Origin: Pseudomonas frederiksbergensis
GTDB taxonomy: Bacteria > Pseudomonadota > Gammaproteobacteria > Pseudomonadales > Pseudomonadaceae
Assembly (NCBI RefSeq): GCF_035751725.1
Contig: NZ_CP142104.1
Span: 806,001-870,000, forward strand
DNA length: 64,000 bases
Direction of reading: 5' to 3'
Shown: one piece after another, positions 48,588 through 58,843 of the stretch
Layout of the letters: the number at the start of each line of letters is the position of its first letter
Position numbering within the stretch: position 1 is the first letter of the stretch
Made by a program: the position numbers and the translations under genes
The notes under the pieces: model-generated
What the model saw: the letters and a program-made list of their open reading frames with translations, nothing else
What the model was told of the DNA's origin: nothing
Databases searched by the model: none

Positions 48588-49408
48588 GCGGCACCTCCGG
48601 TTCGCTGCCAGAGGAAACTCGCCAGATGCTGGCCGCGCAAAGCTTCCCGCTGTTTTTCCAAGGCGCCGTTGATGTTCATCAAGCAACCGCAGTCGGCGCT
48701 GACGACCTGGTGCGCGCCGGATTCCTTCAACGCTCGGGTCTTGTCGGCCACCATCGCACCGGAAATATCCGGCATGCGAACGCTGAACGTCCCACCAAAA
48801 CCACAGCATTCACTCTCATGGCTGTGTTCGACCCGCTCCACGTTGCCTAGCTGTGCCAACAATGCACGGCCATGCAGGTGGGTATTCATTTCCCGTCGTG
48901 CCGAGCAAGATGTATGCAGCGCGACCTTCACCGGCGTGCCACTGTCGTTCAATTGCACCTTGCAGACAAACAGCAGGAACTCGGCCAACTCGTAGGTCCT
49001 GGCGGCCAGGGCCTGGACCTGTTTGAGTGTCTGCGGCTCGTCCTTGAACAGGTCGGCATAATGCTCGCGCAGCATGCCGGCACAGGAGCCTGACGGTACG
49101 ACCACCGGGTAATCCCCGGCAAACAATGCCAACTGCGCCCGCGCTACCGTCCGCGCCTGTTCGGTGTAGCCTGAGGTATACGCCGGTTGCCCGCAGCACG
49201 TTTGTCCTTGTGGGTACTCCACTTGGATCCCTTCGCGCTCGAGCAGGCGGATCGCATCCATACCCGCTTCGGGGTAGAACAGGTCGACCACGCAGGTTCC
49301 GAACAGATAGACCCGGCTAGGTTTCTCGCTGGGATATTGTCGCGGTTCGGGTAATGGCGGAGCGACACGGGTCGCGTTCGGCACGGCGTTGTAAAAAAGC
49401 TCGCTCAT
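48584..49408 (-). CDS. lutA: LutA, CCG-domain lactate-utilisation protein
   Basis: 274 residues with two CCG domains (TCCGQPAYTSG, ECCGFGGTFS), the family that binds Fe-S clusters in LutA and heterodisulfide reductases. With LutB and LutC it forms the L-lactate dehydrogenase complex. The start at 49408 follows CGGAGAC; upstream in-frame codons cross into lldP. First of the lut genes, 149 bases after lldP. Confidence 0.92.
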   Translation of the reverse strand: MSELFYNAVPNATRVAPPLPEPRQYPSEKPSRVYLFGTCVVDLFYPEAGMDAIRLLEREGIQVEYPQGQTCCGQPAYTSGYTEQARTVARAQLALFAGDYPVVVPSGSCAGMLREHYADLFKDEPQTLKQVQALAARTYELAEFLLFVCKVQLNDSGTPVKVALHTSCSARREMNTHLHGRALLAQLGNVERVEHSHESECCGFGGTFSVRMPDISGAMVADKTRALKESGAHQVVSADCGCLMNINGALEKQREALRGQHLASFLWQRTGGAA

Positions 49409-49557
49409 CAGGCGTGTCTCCGGGTGGTCCCGGTTATCCGTCTGCTGAGGCTGCTGAATATAGAGAGGAAATCTTTCAGCAGCCTTGCAGACCCGGTTGT
49501 GAATAGCGGACGCCGATCTCGGTTCGGCGTCGGTTCTTTCAGTATTTCGTGTAGTAC

Positions 49558-51252
49558 TTAGTGAACCAGCATGCCGGTGAACCAGTAGGCCTGGGCCAGC
49601 GTGATCAGACCAACGATCGTTGCAAAGAATAGGCTGTGTTTCAGCGTGAAACGGAACAGATCGGATTCTTTGCCCACCAGCCCGGTCGCCGCACAAGCAA
49701 CAGCGATCGATTGTGGCGAGATCATCTTGCCGGTCACGCCGCCGCTGGTATTGGCCGCTACCAGCAAGGTGTCGTTGACACCGATCTGGTGCGCGGTGGT
49801 CGCTTGCAGCGAACCGAACAGCGCGTTGGACGAGGTATCGGAGCCTGTCAGGAACACGCCCAGCCAACCGAGAAATGGCGAGAAGAATGGGAATGCTGCG
49901 CCAGTTCCGGCCAACACCAGGGCCATGGTGGAAGACATGCCCGAGAAGTTGGTGACGAAGGCGAACGCCAGCACCATGCCGATGGACAGGATCGGCCAGC
50001 GCAATTCAAAAAGCGTCTCTTTAAAAGTGGTAAGACCAGTTCTGAAGTTGATCTTCAGCACCAGCATCGAGATCAGCGCTGAGAAAAAAATCGCTGTGCC
50101 GGTGGCCGAAATTGGATCGAGCTTGAACACCGCCGGGATGGCGGTCGGGTTCACCACGATTGGCGCGGACTTGATCACCAGTTGGTCCAGGTGCGGGATC
50201 GCGAAGTTGAACACCCAGCCGTACATCGAGCCCCCCGCGGCGAACATCGCCTTGAATGGCTTCAACGTCCAGATTGTCACCAGTACGGTAAGGATCAGGA
50301 ACGGCGACCAGGCCTTGATGATTTCTCCCAGGCTGTAGGGCGACGCCACGGTGCTGCGAGGCTGGCCGAAACCGCCGGCGCTGGCGGTGATGGCTGCGCT
50401 GGAGGTTGCACCGGCAATCTGGGCGCCGGCGGTACGCTTGGGCTGCCAGACTTTCAGGAACAGCGTCAGGGAGACCAGGCTGGCCAGGGCCGAGGTGATG
50501 TCCGGCAGTTCCGGGCCAATGAAGTTCGACGTGAAGTATTGGGTGATGGCAAAACTCAAGCCCGCCACCAGGGCGGCTGGCCAGGTTTCTCGCACGCCGC
50601 GCAGGCCATCCATCATAAAGACCAGCCAGAACGGCACGAACAGTGACAGCAGTGGCAGCTGTCGACCGGTCATGGCGCCGATCTTGAACGCATCGATGCC
50701 GGTGACTTGGCCGGCCACGATAATCGGTATTCCCAGTGCGCCGAATGCCACGGGGGCGGTGTTGGCGATCAGGCACAGGCCGGCGGCATAGAGGGGGTTG
50801 AAGCCCAGGCCCACCAGCAAGGCGGCGGTAATCGCGACGGGCGCGCCGAAGCCGGCGGCACCTTCCAGGAAGGCACCGAAGCAGAAGCCGATCAGCAGCA
50901 CTTGCAGGCGTTGGTCGTCGGTAATCGACAGCACCGAGCTGCGAATCACCTCGAACTGTCCGCTCTTGACGGTCAGTTTGTAGAGGAATACCGCGGCAAC
51001 GATGATCCAGGCGATAGGCCACAGCCCATACGCAAAGCCATAGCCCGCCGCTGCGAGCGCCATGTCCGCAGGCATTTGGAACGCGAAGATCGCAACCGCG
51101 ATCGCCAGTGCCAAGGTGATGCTGCCGGCCACGTGCCCCTTGAGGCGGAACACCGCCAGGGCAAGAAAGAAGAAAACGATGGGAATGACGGCCGCGAGTG
51201 CGGACAAGCCTAGGCTGCCGAGCGGACTGTAAAGCTGTTGCCAGGTTTGCAT
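49558..51252 (-). CDS. lldP: L-lactate permease
   Basis: 564 residues, about fourteen membrane segments, of the LctP family. Typical sequence: [38 protein letters not shown], and [24 protein letters not shown]. It imports L- and D-lactate with protons. First gene of the lactate operon; the palindrome upstream is the probable LldR operator. Confidence 0.95.
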   Translation of the reverse strand: MQTWQQLYSPLGSLGLSALAAVIPIVFFFLALAVFRLKGHVAGSITLALAIAVAIFAFQMPADMALAAAGYGFAYGLWPIAWIIVAAVFLYKLTVKSGQFEVIRSSVLSITDDQRLQVLLIGFCFGAFLEGAAGFGAPVAITAALLVGLGFNPLYAAGLCLIANTAPVAFGALGIPIIVAGQVTGIDAFKIGAMTGRQLPLLSLFVPFWLVFMMDGLRGVRETWPAALVAGLSFAITQYFTSNFIGPELPDITSALASLVSLTLFLKVWQPKRTAGAQIAGATSSAAITASAGGFGQPRSTVASPYSLGEIIKAWSPFLILTVLVTIWTLKPFKAMFAAGGSMYGWVFNFAIPHLDQLVIKSAPIVVNPTAIPAVFKLDPISATGTAIFFSALISMLVLKINFRTGLTTFKETLFELRWPILSIGMVLAFAFVTNFSGMSSTMALVLAGTGAAFPFFSPFLGWLGVFLTGSDTSSNALFGSLQATTAHQIGVNDTLLVAANTSGGVTGKMISPQSIAVACAATGLVGKESDLFRFTLKHSLFFATIVGLITLAQAYWFTGMLVH

Positions 51253-51305
51253 AGTGGGTGAGCCCCTAATTGTTGTTGGTCAGGCACTGGTCAGCGGTTT
51301 TGGGT

Positions 51306-51322
51306 AATTGGTAATACCAATT
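51306..51322. promoter_or_regulatory. Probable LldR operator
   Basis: A perfect 17-base palindrome AATTGGTAATACCAATT, matching the TGGT-N-ACCA half-site pattern of FadR/LldR-type GntR regulators, 54 bases upstream of lldP and 194 bases upstream of lldR. It probably controls both divergent genes. Confidence 0.8.
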
Positions 51323-51515
51323 TACAAGCGCTGTCGGCTAGGGTAAAAGCCTTGGTTGCCGTGTGTCAATTTGCCGCCCTGAAACTTTCGTCGAATAAAC
51401 GGTGCAGATGGCATCTGATCTGGTCGGAATGGGTGGTTTTGGTGGGTGTGGATAAGGTCCGGATGGGCCAGAATAGACAGCCCGGCGAGCCGTCGGGATC
51501 GTGGAGAATGGAGTT

Positions 51516-52283
51516 ATGGGGTTTGATCAGATTCGTCAGCGCCGTTTGTCTGACGATATTGTCGAGCGGCTTGAGGGCATGATCCTTGAGGGCACGTTGA
51601 AATCGGGCGAGCGATTGCCGGCCGAGCGGACCCTGGCCGAGCAGTTCGGCGTGTCACGTCCGTCGTTGCGCGAAGCGATCCAGAAGCTGACGGCCAAAGG
51701 CTTGCTGATCAGTCGCCAGGGCGGCGGCAACTACGTGGTGGAGTCGCTGGGCTCGACCTTCAGTGATCCGTTGCTGCAGCTCTTGGAAAGCAATCCCGAG
51801 GCGCAGCGCGACTTATTGGAGTTCCGTCATACCCTGGAAGCGTCCTGTGCCTATTACGCAGCAATGCGGGCCACGGAGGTGGATCGCGAGCGGCTGACGG
51901 CGGCCTTCGATGAATTGCAGGATTGTTACGCGCGTCACGACGAGGTGAGTCGGGCGGAGGAGGGGGCCGCGGATGCCCGCTTTCACCTGGCGATCGCCGA
52001 GGCCAGCCACAATGCTGTCTTGCTCCACACGATTCGCGGACTGTTCGACCTGCTCAAGCGCAATGTGGTGACCAACATCGGCGGCATGTACAAGCAACGC
52101 AGCGAGACGCGCGACATGCTGATAAGTCAGCATCGCGAGCTGTACCAAGCCATCATGGACGGGCACGCCGAGCTGGCGCGGGAAGTCTCCAGCCGACATA
52201 TCTTGTACGTGCAGGAAGTCTTGGAGGAGGTGCGTCAGGAAGTGCAACGGGTGGCGCGGGCCGAGCGGCGCAAGGGCATTTGA
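51516..52283 (+). CDS. lldR: LldR, GntR/FadR-family lactate regulator
   Basis: 255 residues from the ATG at 51516 (a GTG at 51501 would add 5). N-terminal GntR helix-turn-helix (RLPAERTLAEQFGVSRPSLREAIQKL) and a C-terminal FCD effector domain (FRHTLEASCAYYAAMRAT, FHLAIAEASHNAVLLH). It represses the divergent lldP-lutABC-dld operon until L-lactate binds. Ribosome site GGAG. Followed by a REP element. Confidence 0.92.
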   Translation: MGFDQIRQRRLSDDIVERLEGMILEGTLKSGERLPAERTLAEQFGVSRPSLREAIQKLTAKGLLISRQGGGNYVVESLGSTFSDPLLQLLESNPEAQRDLLEFRHTLEASCAYYAAMRATEVDRERLTAAFDELQDCYARHDEVSRAEEGAADARFHLAIAEASHNAVLLHTIRGLFDLLKRNVVTNIGGMYKQRSETRDMLISQHRELYQAIMDGHAELAREVSSRHILYVQEVLEEVRQEVQRVARAERRKGI

Positions 52284-52299
52284 AATGCCTGCTGGATCT

Positions 52300-52325
52300 G
52301 TGGGAGCGACCAGACTCGCTCCCAC
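52300..52325. repeat. REP-like hairpin
   Basis: Arms GTGGGAGCGA and TCGCTCCCAC with a 6-base loop, of the second fluorescens REP type (core GGGAGC), related to the stem at 60818-60837. It lies between the convergent lldR and smpB. Confidence 0.7.
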
Positions 52326-52340
52326 CCTTGATCCCGGACG

Positions 52341-52823
52341 TTAGTCTTCCTTGCCCTTGTTGCGCACCGCACGCTGCAGCTCGCGACCGGCATCGCGCTC
52401 GCGTTCGGTATCGCGCTTGTCGTATTCCTTCTTGCCCTTGCCCAGCGCGATCTCGCACTTGATCAAGTGCTTGCTCCAGTACAGCGACGTACAGACGCAG
52501 GCATAACCCTTCTGCTGCACGGAGGCGAAGAGCTTCTCCAGCTCGCGCTTGTTGAGCAGCAGCTTGCGCGAGCGCACAGGGTCGGCGATGACGTGGGTGC
52601 TGGCGGTGGTCAGCGGCGTGATATGACTGCCCAGCAGCCATGCTTCGCCGTCCTTGAGCAAGACATAACTGTCGACCAGTTGCGCCTTGCCGGCACGCAA
52701 GCTCTTTACTTCCCAGCCGGCCAGGACCATGCCAGCCTCGAAACGTTGTTCGATGAAGTAATCGTGTCGCGCCTTTTTGTTTTGCGCGATGGTCCCTGTG
52801 GGGTGTTTCTTCTGTTTAGCCAT
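52341..52823 (-). CDS. smpB: SmpB, SsrA-binding protein
   Basis: 160 residues; the tmRNA partner that loads it on stalled ribosomes. N-terminal [20 protein letters not shown] and [11 protein letters not shown] are diagnostic, and the basic C-terminal tail (KKEYDKRD then RERDAGREL) enters the mRNA channel. The ATG at 52823 is fixed by homology (MAKQKKHP), yet there is no ribosome site and a perfect TATAAT lies 9 bases upstream on the minus strand, so the mRNA may be nearly leaderless. Confidence 0.95.
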   Translation of the reverse strand: MAKQKKHPTGTIAQNKKARHDYFIEQRFEAGMVLAGWEVKSLRAGKAQLVDSYVLLKDGEAWLLGSHITPLTTASTHVIADPVRSRKLLLNKRELEKLFASVQQKGYACVCTSLYWSKHLIKCEIALGKGKKEYDKRDTERERDAGRELQRAVRNKGKED

Positions 52824-52832
52824 AGGGGCGGC

Positions 52833-52838
52833 ATTATA
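52833..52838 (-). promoter_or_regulatory. Consensus -10 box next to smpB start
   Basis: TATAAT on the minus strand, 9 bases before the smpB ATG. Transcription would begin about 2 to 4 bases before the ATG. No good -35 hexamer is seen at 16 to 18 bases, so the box might be chance. Confidence 0.45.
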
Positions 52839-52941
52839 GGCAGTTGCGTGCGTGTCGGCTACGGTGAAGCTGTGTGCTTGAGCAGGTTGCATGAATCCCG
52901 GACAATGCGGCCTCTTTTTTGAACGCTTGGGCGTGATCACG

Positions 52942-54345
52942 ATGTCGACAGACAAGGTTTCTGTCCACGGCAGTTGGGCTAGCCGCTGGGTCTTCATATT
53001 CGCCGCGACCGGTTCGGCCGTAGGGCTGGGTAGTATCTGGAAGTTTCCGTACATGGTCGGCGTCTATGGCGGCGGTGCTTTCGTGCTGATGTTCCTGGCG
53101 TGCATCGCGCTTATCGGCGCGCCGGTCATGTTGGCTGAGACGTTGATCGGCCGTCGCGCCCGGCAAAGTCCGGCCAACGCCTTGAAGGTGCTGGCTGTGG
53201 AGGCGGGTCACTCGTCGAAGTGGTCCTGGGGCGCATTCGCCGGGATGATCACGGCGCTGTTGATCTTGTCGTTCTACAGCGTGGTCGGTGGCTGGTCGCT
53301 GGACTACATCATCGACATGGGGCGCGGGGATTTCCAGAACGCGACGCCCGATCAGGTCGGTGCCTATTTCGGCAATGTGATTGCCGATCCCTGGAGGCTG
53401 ACGCTTTGGCACACGCTGTTCATGGTGCTATCCGCCGTAGTGATCGCCCGCGGTGTCGTCGCGGGGCTTGAGCGCAGCCTGCGAATCATGATGCCGCTGC
53501 TGTTCGTGATGATCCTGGTGCTGCTGGGCTACAGCATGACCACCGGGCACTTCATGGAGGGCGTGCATTTCATGTTCGATTTCCAGCCGGAAAAAGTCAT
53601 GGATGGATTGCTGCCGGCCATGGGACACGCATTTTTCTCCCTGAGCGTGGGGGTCGGTTCGATCATGATCTACGGCGCCTACATGCCCAAGAGCGCCTCT
53701 CTCACCAAGACCGTCGTCGGCGTTGCGTTGTTGGATACCTTTGTGTCGCTGCTGGCTGGGGTGGCATTGTTTCCGATTGTGTTTGCTGCCGGCCTGAACC
53801 CCAGCGAGGGGCCGGGGCTGATGTTTGTCAGCCTGCCATTTGCCTTCGGCAGCATGGCATTCGGCCAAGTGATGGGCGTGGTGTTTTTTGTCCTGGTGGC
53901 CATCGCCGCCTGGAGCTCGGCCATTTCCCTGCTTGAGCCGATGGTGGCTTATCTGGTGGAGCGAACCCGCCTCAGTCGTGCCTGGGTGACTTTCTGGCTG
54001 GCCTTCACTTGCTGGTTCGTGGGGTTGGGTACGGTTTTTTCCTTCAATATATGGAAGCAGGCGAAGTTTTTCGTGAACGAAGGCGGCCTGTTTCACCTCT
54101 ACCAGTGGGGAGCGACCGGAGGGCTGGATTTCTTCGGGGTGATTGATTTCTTCACATCGCGGATCATGTTGCCATTGGGCGGTTTGTGTTTCGTGGTGTT
54201 TGCAGGGTGGGTCATGGGGCGTGAAGCCGTGCGTGATGAGTTGTCGCTACGCAGCCCTGTATTGTTCGCCTTGAGTCTGTTCTTGATGCGCTATGTAGCG
54301 CCCATTGGCATTCTTGTAGTGTTTGCCGCCCAGCTGTGGAAGTGA
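52942..54345 (+). CDS. Sodium-dependent NSS-family transporter
   Basis: 467 residues, about twelve membrane segments, of the neurotransmitter:sodium symporter family. N-terminal [19 protein letters not shown] is the sodium-site signature and [13 protein letters not shown] lies in the core. Bacterial members take up amino acids; the substrate is unknown. I start at the ATG at 52942; an in-frame ATG at 52891 would add 17 residues and neither has a clear ribosome site. Divergent from smpB. Confidence 0.88.
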   Translation: MSTDKVSVHGSWASRWVFIFAATGSAVGLGSIWKFPYMVGVYGGGAFVLMFLACIALIGAPVMLAETLIGRRARQSPANALKVLAVEAGHSSKWSWGAFAGMITALLILSFYSVVGGWSLDYIIDMGRGDFQNATPDQVGAYFGNVIADPWRLTLWHTLFMVLSAVVIARGVVAGLERSLRIMMPLLFVMILVLLGYSMTTGHFMEGVHFMFDFQPEKVMDGLLPAMGHAFFSLSVGVGSIMIYGAYMPKSASLTKTVVGVALLDTFVSLLAGVALFPIVFAAGLNPSEGPGLMFVSLPFAFGSMAFGQVMGVVFFVLVAIAAWSSAISLLEPMVAYLVERTRLSRAWVTFWLAFTCWFVGLGTVFSFNIWKQAKFFVNEGGLFHLYQWGATGGLDFFGVIDFFTSRIMLPLGGLCFVVFAGWVMGREAVRDELSLRSPVLFALSLFLMRYVAPIGILVVFAAQLWK

Positions 54346-54352
54346 CGCTTAC

Positions 54353-54796
54353 ATGACGACACATATTCAACGCTCGGCCCTGCTGCCCTATCCGGCCCAG
54401 GCGCTGTACGACTTGGTCAACGACGTGGCGAGTTACCCGCAATTCCTGCCCTGGTGCTCATCCGCCGAGGTGCTCGAAAGCTCCGAAACCCATATGCGCG
54501 CCAGCCTCAACGTCGCCAAGGGTGGGTTGAGCCAGCACTTTGTCACTCGCAACACCTTGGTGCCGGGTCAGTCCATCGAGATGAACCTTGAGGAAGGGCC
54601 TTTCAATCAGCTCCATGGCGTCTGGGTGTTCAAGGCGCTGGGTGATAAAGCCTGCAAGATCAGCCTGGACCTGTCGTTCGACTACGCCGGGCCACTGGTG
54701 CGAGCGACATTGGGCCCCCTGTTCAATCAGGCGGCCAATACCTTGGTCGACGCTTTTTGCCAGCGGGCCAAGCAGAATGCCGAGCTCAAACCTTGA
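54353..54796 (+). CDS. ratA: RatA/PasT, START-like ribosome-associated protein
   Basis: 147 residues of the COQ10/START-like (polyketide cyclase) fold: IQRSALLPYPAQALYDLVNDVASYPQFLPWC is diagnostic. In E. coli the homologue was described as inhibiting 70S assembly (RatA) and as persistence protein PasT; it may instead serve ubiquinone metabolism. It starts 7 bases after the transporter stop and is followed by RnfH, the conserved ratA-rnfH pair. Confidence 0.9.
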   Translation: MTTHIQRSALLPYPAQALYDLVNDVASYPQFLPWCSSAEVLESSETHMRASLNVAKGGLSQHFVTRNTLVPGQSIEMNLEEGPFNQLHGVWVFKALGDKACKISLDLSFDYAGPLVRATLGPLFNQAANTLVDAFCQRAKQNAELKP

Positions 54797-55092
54797 TCGA
54801 GATCGAAGTGGTGTATGCCGGTGTCAATCGCCAGGTATTGCGTCGAATCGCGGTTGAGGATGGGACATCTGTTCGTGCTGCGGTAATGGCGTCGGGTATC
54901 GCTGCCGAGTTTCCTGAGCTGGATTTAACGACGAGTCCTGTCGGGATTTTTGGTCGGGTGGTGGCGGATCCGGATCGTCAGTTGGTACAGCCGGACGATC
55001 GCCTTGAGATTTACCGGCCGTTGTTGGCTGACCCCAAGGAAACTCGTCGCCTGCGGGCCGCCAAGGCAGCTCAGGCTCGTCAAGCGGAGTAG
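54793..55092 (+). CDS. rnfH: RnfH-family ubiquitin-like protein (RatB)
   Basis: 99 residues with a ubiquitin-like beta-grasp fold: IEIEVVYAGVNRQVLRRIAV, PVGIFGRVVAD and RLEIYRPLLADPKE. It overlaps the ratA stop by 4 bases; TTG at 54793 is the most likely start because the conserved N-terminus begins IEIEVVY, and a GTG at 54808 would cut it. Function not established; paired with RatA. Confidence 0.88.
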   Translation: MIEIEVVYAGVNRQVLRRIAVEDGTSVRAAVMASGIAAEFPELDLTTSPVGIFGRVVADPDRQLVQPDDRLEIYRPLLADPKETRRLRAAKAAQARQAE

Positions 55093-55117
55093 GGTGCCGG
55101 CTTGGATTCCAGGCAAT

Positions 55118-55144
55118 AAAAAACCCGGCATGCCGGGTTTTTTT
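55118..55144. terminator. Bidirectional terminator between rnfH and bamE
   Basis: AAAAAACCCGGCA and TGCCGGGTTTTTT form a perfect stem with A-run and T-run on both sides, terminating both convergent transcripts. Confidence 0.9.
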
Positions 55145-55154
55145 GTGTCGCGGT

Positions 55155-55682
55155 TTACTGCGGCGAGGTATCCAGAGGTTCTGGCGTCGGGACAGGTACG
55201 GTCTCGACGTTGTCGACGTCCTTCTGGATCTGGTCCAGCAGCGAACCTGGCTTGGCCGGCTTTTCCGGTTTTGGCTGTTCGGTGTTCTGGGTCGGGTCGG
55301 TGACCGTGGTGCCGCTATCCTTGCCCATGATGGCTTCGTCGCGGCTCACGCCAGGCATGAAATCACCCGACAGGCTGACGAGTTGGTCATTGGCGTTGAA
55401 AATAACGCTGATGCGTTCCTGCTGCCGCTCGCCGCCACCTGGCTGCAAGCTGTACAGGTAATCCCAGCGATCGGCATGAAACGTGTCGGTCAACAGGGGG
55501 TTGCCCATGATAAACCGTACTTGCCGGCGGGTCATTCCCGGGCGTAACTGGTCTATCATGTCCTGCGTGACGACATTGCCCTGCTGGATGTCGATTTTGT
55601 AAACCCCGGGGAATGAACAACCGGCGAGTGCGAGCAGTCCCACGAAGGTGAAACTGGTTAGCAAGAGCTTGGTGTTTTGCAT
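55155..55682 (-). CDS. bamE: BamE (SmpA/OmlA) outer-membrane assembly lipoprotein
   Basis: 175 residues. Lipoprotein signal ending LALAGC, then the BamE fold ([45 protein letters not shown]). It supports the BamA complex that inserts outer-membrane proteins. The C-terminal tail is longer than in E. coli and Pro-rich ([16 protein letters not shown]), usual for Pseudomonas OmlA. Divergent from fur with a 97-base shared promoter region, the classic arrangement. Confidence 0.95.
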   Translation of the reverse strand: MQNTKLLLTSFTFVGLLALAGCSFPGVYKIDIQQGNVVTQDMIDQLRPGMTRRQVRFIMGNPLLTDTFHADRWDYLYSLQPGGGERQQERISVIFNANDQLVSLSGDFMPGVSRDEAIMGKDSGTTVTDPTQNTEQPKPEKPAKPGSLLDQIQKDVDNVETVPVPTPEPLDTSPQ

Positions 55683-55779
55683 CGGTGGGCGACTTCCACT
55701 ATCTTGGCTGGGACAACGTAAACACCGATCATACCCGCATTAAGAGAAGCTGCGAAGCAGCATCGCGAGAAAGCTGACC

Positions 55780-56184
55780 ATGGTTGAAAATAGCGAACTA
55801 CGCAAAGCCGGCCTCAAAGTGACCCTGCCACGGGTCAAGATTCTGCAAATGCTCGATTCTGCTGAGCAACGCCACATGAGTGCCGAAGACGTCTACAAGG
55901 CGCTCATGGAAGCTGGCGAGGATGTCGGTCTGGCCACGGTCTACCGTGTCTTGACTCAATTCGAAGCTGCCGGGTTGGTTGCTCGCCATAACTTTGATGG
56001 CGGTCATGCGGTCTTCGAATTGGCTGACGGGGAGCACCATGACCATATGGTGGATGTAGAGACCCGTGAAGTTATCGAATTCATCAGTCCTGAAATCGAA
56101 AAGCTACAAAAGGCGATTGCCGAGGAGCATGGTTTCGAGCTGATCGATCACCATCTCGTCCTGCACGTACGTAAGCGTAAATAA
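55780..56184 (+). CDS. fur: Fur, ferric uptake regulator
   Basis: 134 residues. The winged helix (KAGLKVTLPRVKILQMLD, MSAEDVYKALMEAGEDVG, LATVYRVLTQFEAAGLV) and the metal-binding His-rich region (GEHHDHMVDV) are standard. It represses iron-uptake genes when Fe2+ is sufficient. No second zinc-site cysteines (CxxC) are seen, as in other Pseudomonas Fur. Confidence 0.96.
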   Translation: MVENSELRKAGLKVTLPRVKILQMLDSAEQRHMSAEDVYKALMEAGEDVGLATVYRVLTQFEAAGLVARHNFDGGHAVFELADGEHHDHMVDVETREVIEFISPEIEKLQKAIAEEHGFELIDHHLVLHVRKRK

Positions 56185-56213
56185 GCTTGTAGCGTGGGCC
56201 TAGGCCATCAAAA

Positions 56214-56247
56214 CGAAAGAAGGCGACCCTCGGGTCGCCTTCTTTCG
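56214..56247. terminator. Shared terminator of fur and recN
   Basis: A 15-base stem (CGAAAGAAGGCGACC with GGTCGCCTTCTTTCG, loop CTCG) in the convergent gap between fur and recN. Confidence 0.85.
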
Positions 56248-56259
56248 TTACGGCATCTT

Positions 56260-57933
56260 TCAGATTTTTGCAGCCACCACCATTTTTTTTGCGTGAGCCA
56301 AGGATTCCTTGGTCAGGTCTATTCCTCCCAACATCCGAGCGACCTCTTCCACACGCTCATTTTTGTTGAGCTTGGACACGGCAGTGCGGGTAGCGTCTTC
56401 ACCGCGAACCTTGTGTACGAATAAATGTTGGTGGCCCTGGGCGGCGACTTGGGGCAGGTGAGTGACCGTCAGGACCTGTCCGCGCTCACCCAGTCGGCGC
56501 AGCAGCTGGCCGACAATTTCTGCTGTAGGGCCGCCAATGCCAACGTCCACTTCGTCGAATACCAGCGTCGGCACTCGCGATGTCTGCGCCGTGATGACCT
56601 GGATGGCCAGGCTGATGCGCGACAGCTCGCCGCCGGACGCCACTTTTGCCAATGCCTTGAGCGGTTGCCCGGGGTTGGCGCTGACCAGCAGTTCCACTTG
56701 CTCCAGCCCGTTAGGCAGAAGCTCGTCACCACCGTTGGGGTGCAGTTCGATGGTGAATCGGCCGCCTGGCATGCCCAGGCGCTGGATCTCCTGTTCCACC
56801 GCGCTCGCCAGGCCGGTTGCGGCTTGTCTGCGCAGTTCGCTGAGTTCCTTGGCCTTTTCCTGGTAATGGCGTGCATAGGATGCCAGTTCATCCCCGAGCC
56901 GCTCGATGGACTCGTCATTGGCGTTCAGGGTTTCAAGTTCTTCCAGCAGGCGTTGCTGAAGTTCGACGACTTCGGTTGGCTGGACGCGATGCTTACGGGC
57001 CAGTGTATAGATAGTGTCCAGACGCTCTTCCAGATATTGCAGGCGTGCCGGGTCGGCATCGAAATGGTCGAGGAAGCGGTTCAGCTCCCCGACGGCTTCT
57101 TCCACCTGGATCTGCGCGCTGGTCAGCAGGTTACTCGCTTCGCCCAGGGCTCCTACGGAATGGCTGACGCTGGAAAGTCGGTTAAGGCTCGCGGTCAGTG
57201 CGCTGAGCACGTTTCCGGAATCGCTTTCGCTACATTGCTCGACCACTTGTCGGCATACGCCCAGGAGTGCCTCGGCATTGGTCAGGTTCTTATGTTCCTG
57301 CTCCAGTTCCTGCAGTTCGTTTTCACCCAGGGCCAGGTTCTCCAGCTCTTCGAGCTGATAACTCAACAATTGGTGGCGGGCCCGTTGCTCATCGCCTGAG
57401 TTGGAAAGTCGATCCAGCTCCTGCCGGGTCTGCCGCCAGCGTTGGGCCGCCAGTTGAACCTGGCGGGCGAGGTCGGTAGCTCCAGCGTACTCGTCGAGCA
57501 GGCGACGATGGGTATCGGTCTTGAGCAGGGATTGGTGTTCATGCTGGCTGTGGATATCGATCAGCAGCTCGCCGAGGGCCTTGAGGTCGCCTAGGGGGCA
57601 AGGGGTGCCGTTGATATAGCCACGGGAGCGGCCCTCGGCGGTGATGACCCGGCGCAGGATGCACAGGCCGTCGGTGTCCAGGTCGCGCTCGGCCAGCCAT
57701 GTGCTGGCCTCCGGGATGTCGACCAGGTCGAACGTCGCCAGGATGTCGGCCTTGTCCGCTCCGGGACGTACCACGCCGCTATCGGCGCGGTCGCCCAGCG
57801 TCAGGCCCAGAGCGTCGAGCATGATCGACTTGCCCGCGCCGGTTTCCCCGGTGATCACGCTCATGCCTCGATCGAGTTCGAGGTCGAGGTGTTCGACGAT
57901 GGCGTAGTTATGTACGGACAGGTGCACCAGCAT
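56260..57933 (-). CDS. recN: RecN, SMC-like DNA repair ATPase
   Basis: 557 residues. Walker A GETGAGKSIMLDAL at the N-terminus, a central coiled coil, and Walker B LVFDEVDVGIGGPTAE with the signature ASGGELSRISLA at the C-terminus. It acts at double-strand breaks, bridging DNA with RecA. A LexA box lies 24 bases upstream, the normal SOS control of recN. Confidence 0.96.
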   Translation of the reverse strand: MLVHLSVHNYAIVEHLDLELDRGMSVITGETGAGKSIMLDALGLTLGDRADSGVVRPGADKADILATFDLVDIPEASTWLAERDLDTDGLCILRRVITAEGRSRGYINGTPCPLGDLKALGELLIDIHSQHEHQSLLKTDTHRRLLDEYAGATDLARQVQLAAQRWRQTRQELDRLSNSGDEQRARHQLLSYQLEELENLALGENELQELEQEHKNLTNAEALLGVCRQVVEQCSESDSGNVLSALTASLNRLSSVSHSVGALGEASNLLTSAQIQVEEAVGELNRFLDHFDADPARLQYLEERLDTIYTLARKHRVQPTEVVELQQRLLEELETLNANDESIERLGDELASYARHYQEKAKELSELRRQAATGLASAVEQEIQRLGMPGGRFTIELHPNGGDELLPNGLEQVELLVSANPGQPLKALAKVASGGELSRISLAIQVITAQTSRVPTLVFDEVDVGIGGPTAEIVGQLLRRLGERGQVLTVTHLPQVAAQGHQHLFVHKVRGEDATRTAVSKLNKNERVEEVARMLGGIDLTKESLAHAKKMVVAAKI

Positions 57934-57956
57934 AAGGCCGCTCCCAGGCGTTAGGT

Positions 57957-57972
57957 CTGGTTATTTATACAG
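57957..57972. promoter_or_regulatory. LexA (SOS) box of recN
   Basis: CTGGTTATTTATACAG fits CTG-N10-CAG, the gammaproteobacterial SOS box, 24 bases before the recN start. Confidence 0.88.
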
Positions 57973-58093
57973 TGTTTTGTTTGAGGCTGACAATGCCTGC
58001 GCTTAGCTCGTTTTGCTTGGTCCGATAGAATTCTTAGCGCTGCTGGGAATGATCATGCTGCTGTCTTTTGTAGGGTTAATTCGTCAGGTCGCC

Positions 58094-58121
58094 CTTGAAG
58101 CTGGAAAACCCGGCCCCATAT
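58094..58121 (+). promoter_or_regulatory. Sigma-32 heat-shock promoter of grpE
   Basis: CTTGAA at 58094-58099, 14 bases, then CCCCATAT at 58114-58121: a near-perfect heat-shock consensus, 54 bases before the grpE ATG. Confidence 0.88.
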
Positions 58122-58174
58122 ACCGGGGCAGAAGCGCGAGTCGAGCTCGCGGACGAAATTGAAAGGAGAAAACT

Positions 58175-58741
58175 ATGGCTGACGAACAGACGCAGGATAC
58201 GCAAAATCTAGACGCCAATCAGGCTCCCCAGGATTCGGGCGAAGACCTGGCGGCACGTGTACAAGTGCTCGAGGAGCAACTGGCCGGTGCGCAGGATCAG
58301 GCGCTGCGTGTAGCCGCCGACCTGCAGAACGTCCGCCGTCGCGCCGAGCAAGATGTGGAAAAGGCTCACAAATTCGCCTTGGAGCGTTTTGCCGGTGACC
58401 TGCTGCCGATCATCGATAGCCTGGAGCGCGGGCTGGAGTTGTCCAATCCTGATGATGAAAACATCCGCCCGATGCGTGAAGGCATCGAGCTGACGCTGAA
58501 AATGTTCCAGGACACCCTCAAGCGTTATCAGCTTGAAGCAATTGATCCGCACGGCGAGCCGTTCAATGCCGAACACCACCAGGCGATGGCAATGCAGGAA
58601 AGTGCCGACGTCGAGCCAAACAGTGTGTTGAAGGTTTTCCAGAAGGGCTACTTGCTCAACGGTCGCTTGCTGCGCCCGGCCATGGTTGTGGTCAGCAAGG
58701 CGCCAGCGCCGGTTTCGCCTTCAATTGATGAGCAGGCTTGA
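58175..58741 (+). CDS. grpE: GrpE, nucleotide exchange factor
   Basis: 188 residues. A charged N-terminal helix, the long coiled coil ([39 protein letters not shown]) and the C-terminal beta-domain ([30 protein letters not shown]). It releases ADP from DnaK. AAAGGAG before the ATG; first gene of the heat-shock operon. Confidence 0.96.
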   Translation: MADEQTQDTQNLDANQAPQDSGEDLAARVQVLEEQLAGAQDQALRVAADLQNVRRRAEQDVEKAHKFALERFAGDLLPIIDSLERGLELSNPDDENIRPMREGIELTLKMFQDTLKRYQLEAIDPHGEPFNAEHHQAMAMQESADVEPNSVLKVFQKGYLLNGRLLRPAMVVVSKAPAPVSPSIDEQA

Positions 58742-58843
58742 AATCGGGCGCAACGGCCCCCATTAAGAAGTCAAGCGTTTAAGTGCTACCGCAGTTAGCC
58801 ACCACTGCTGCGGCAACAAAATCCAAGTTCCGGGAGAGTTAAC

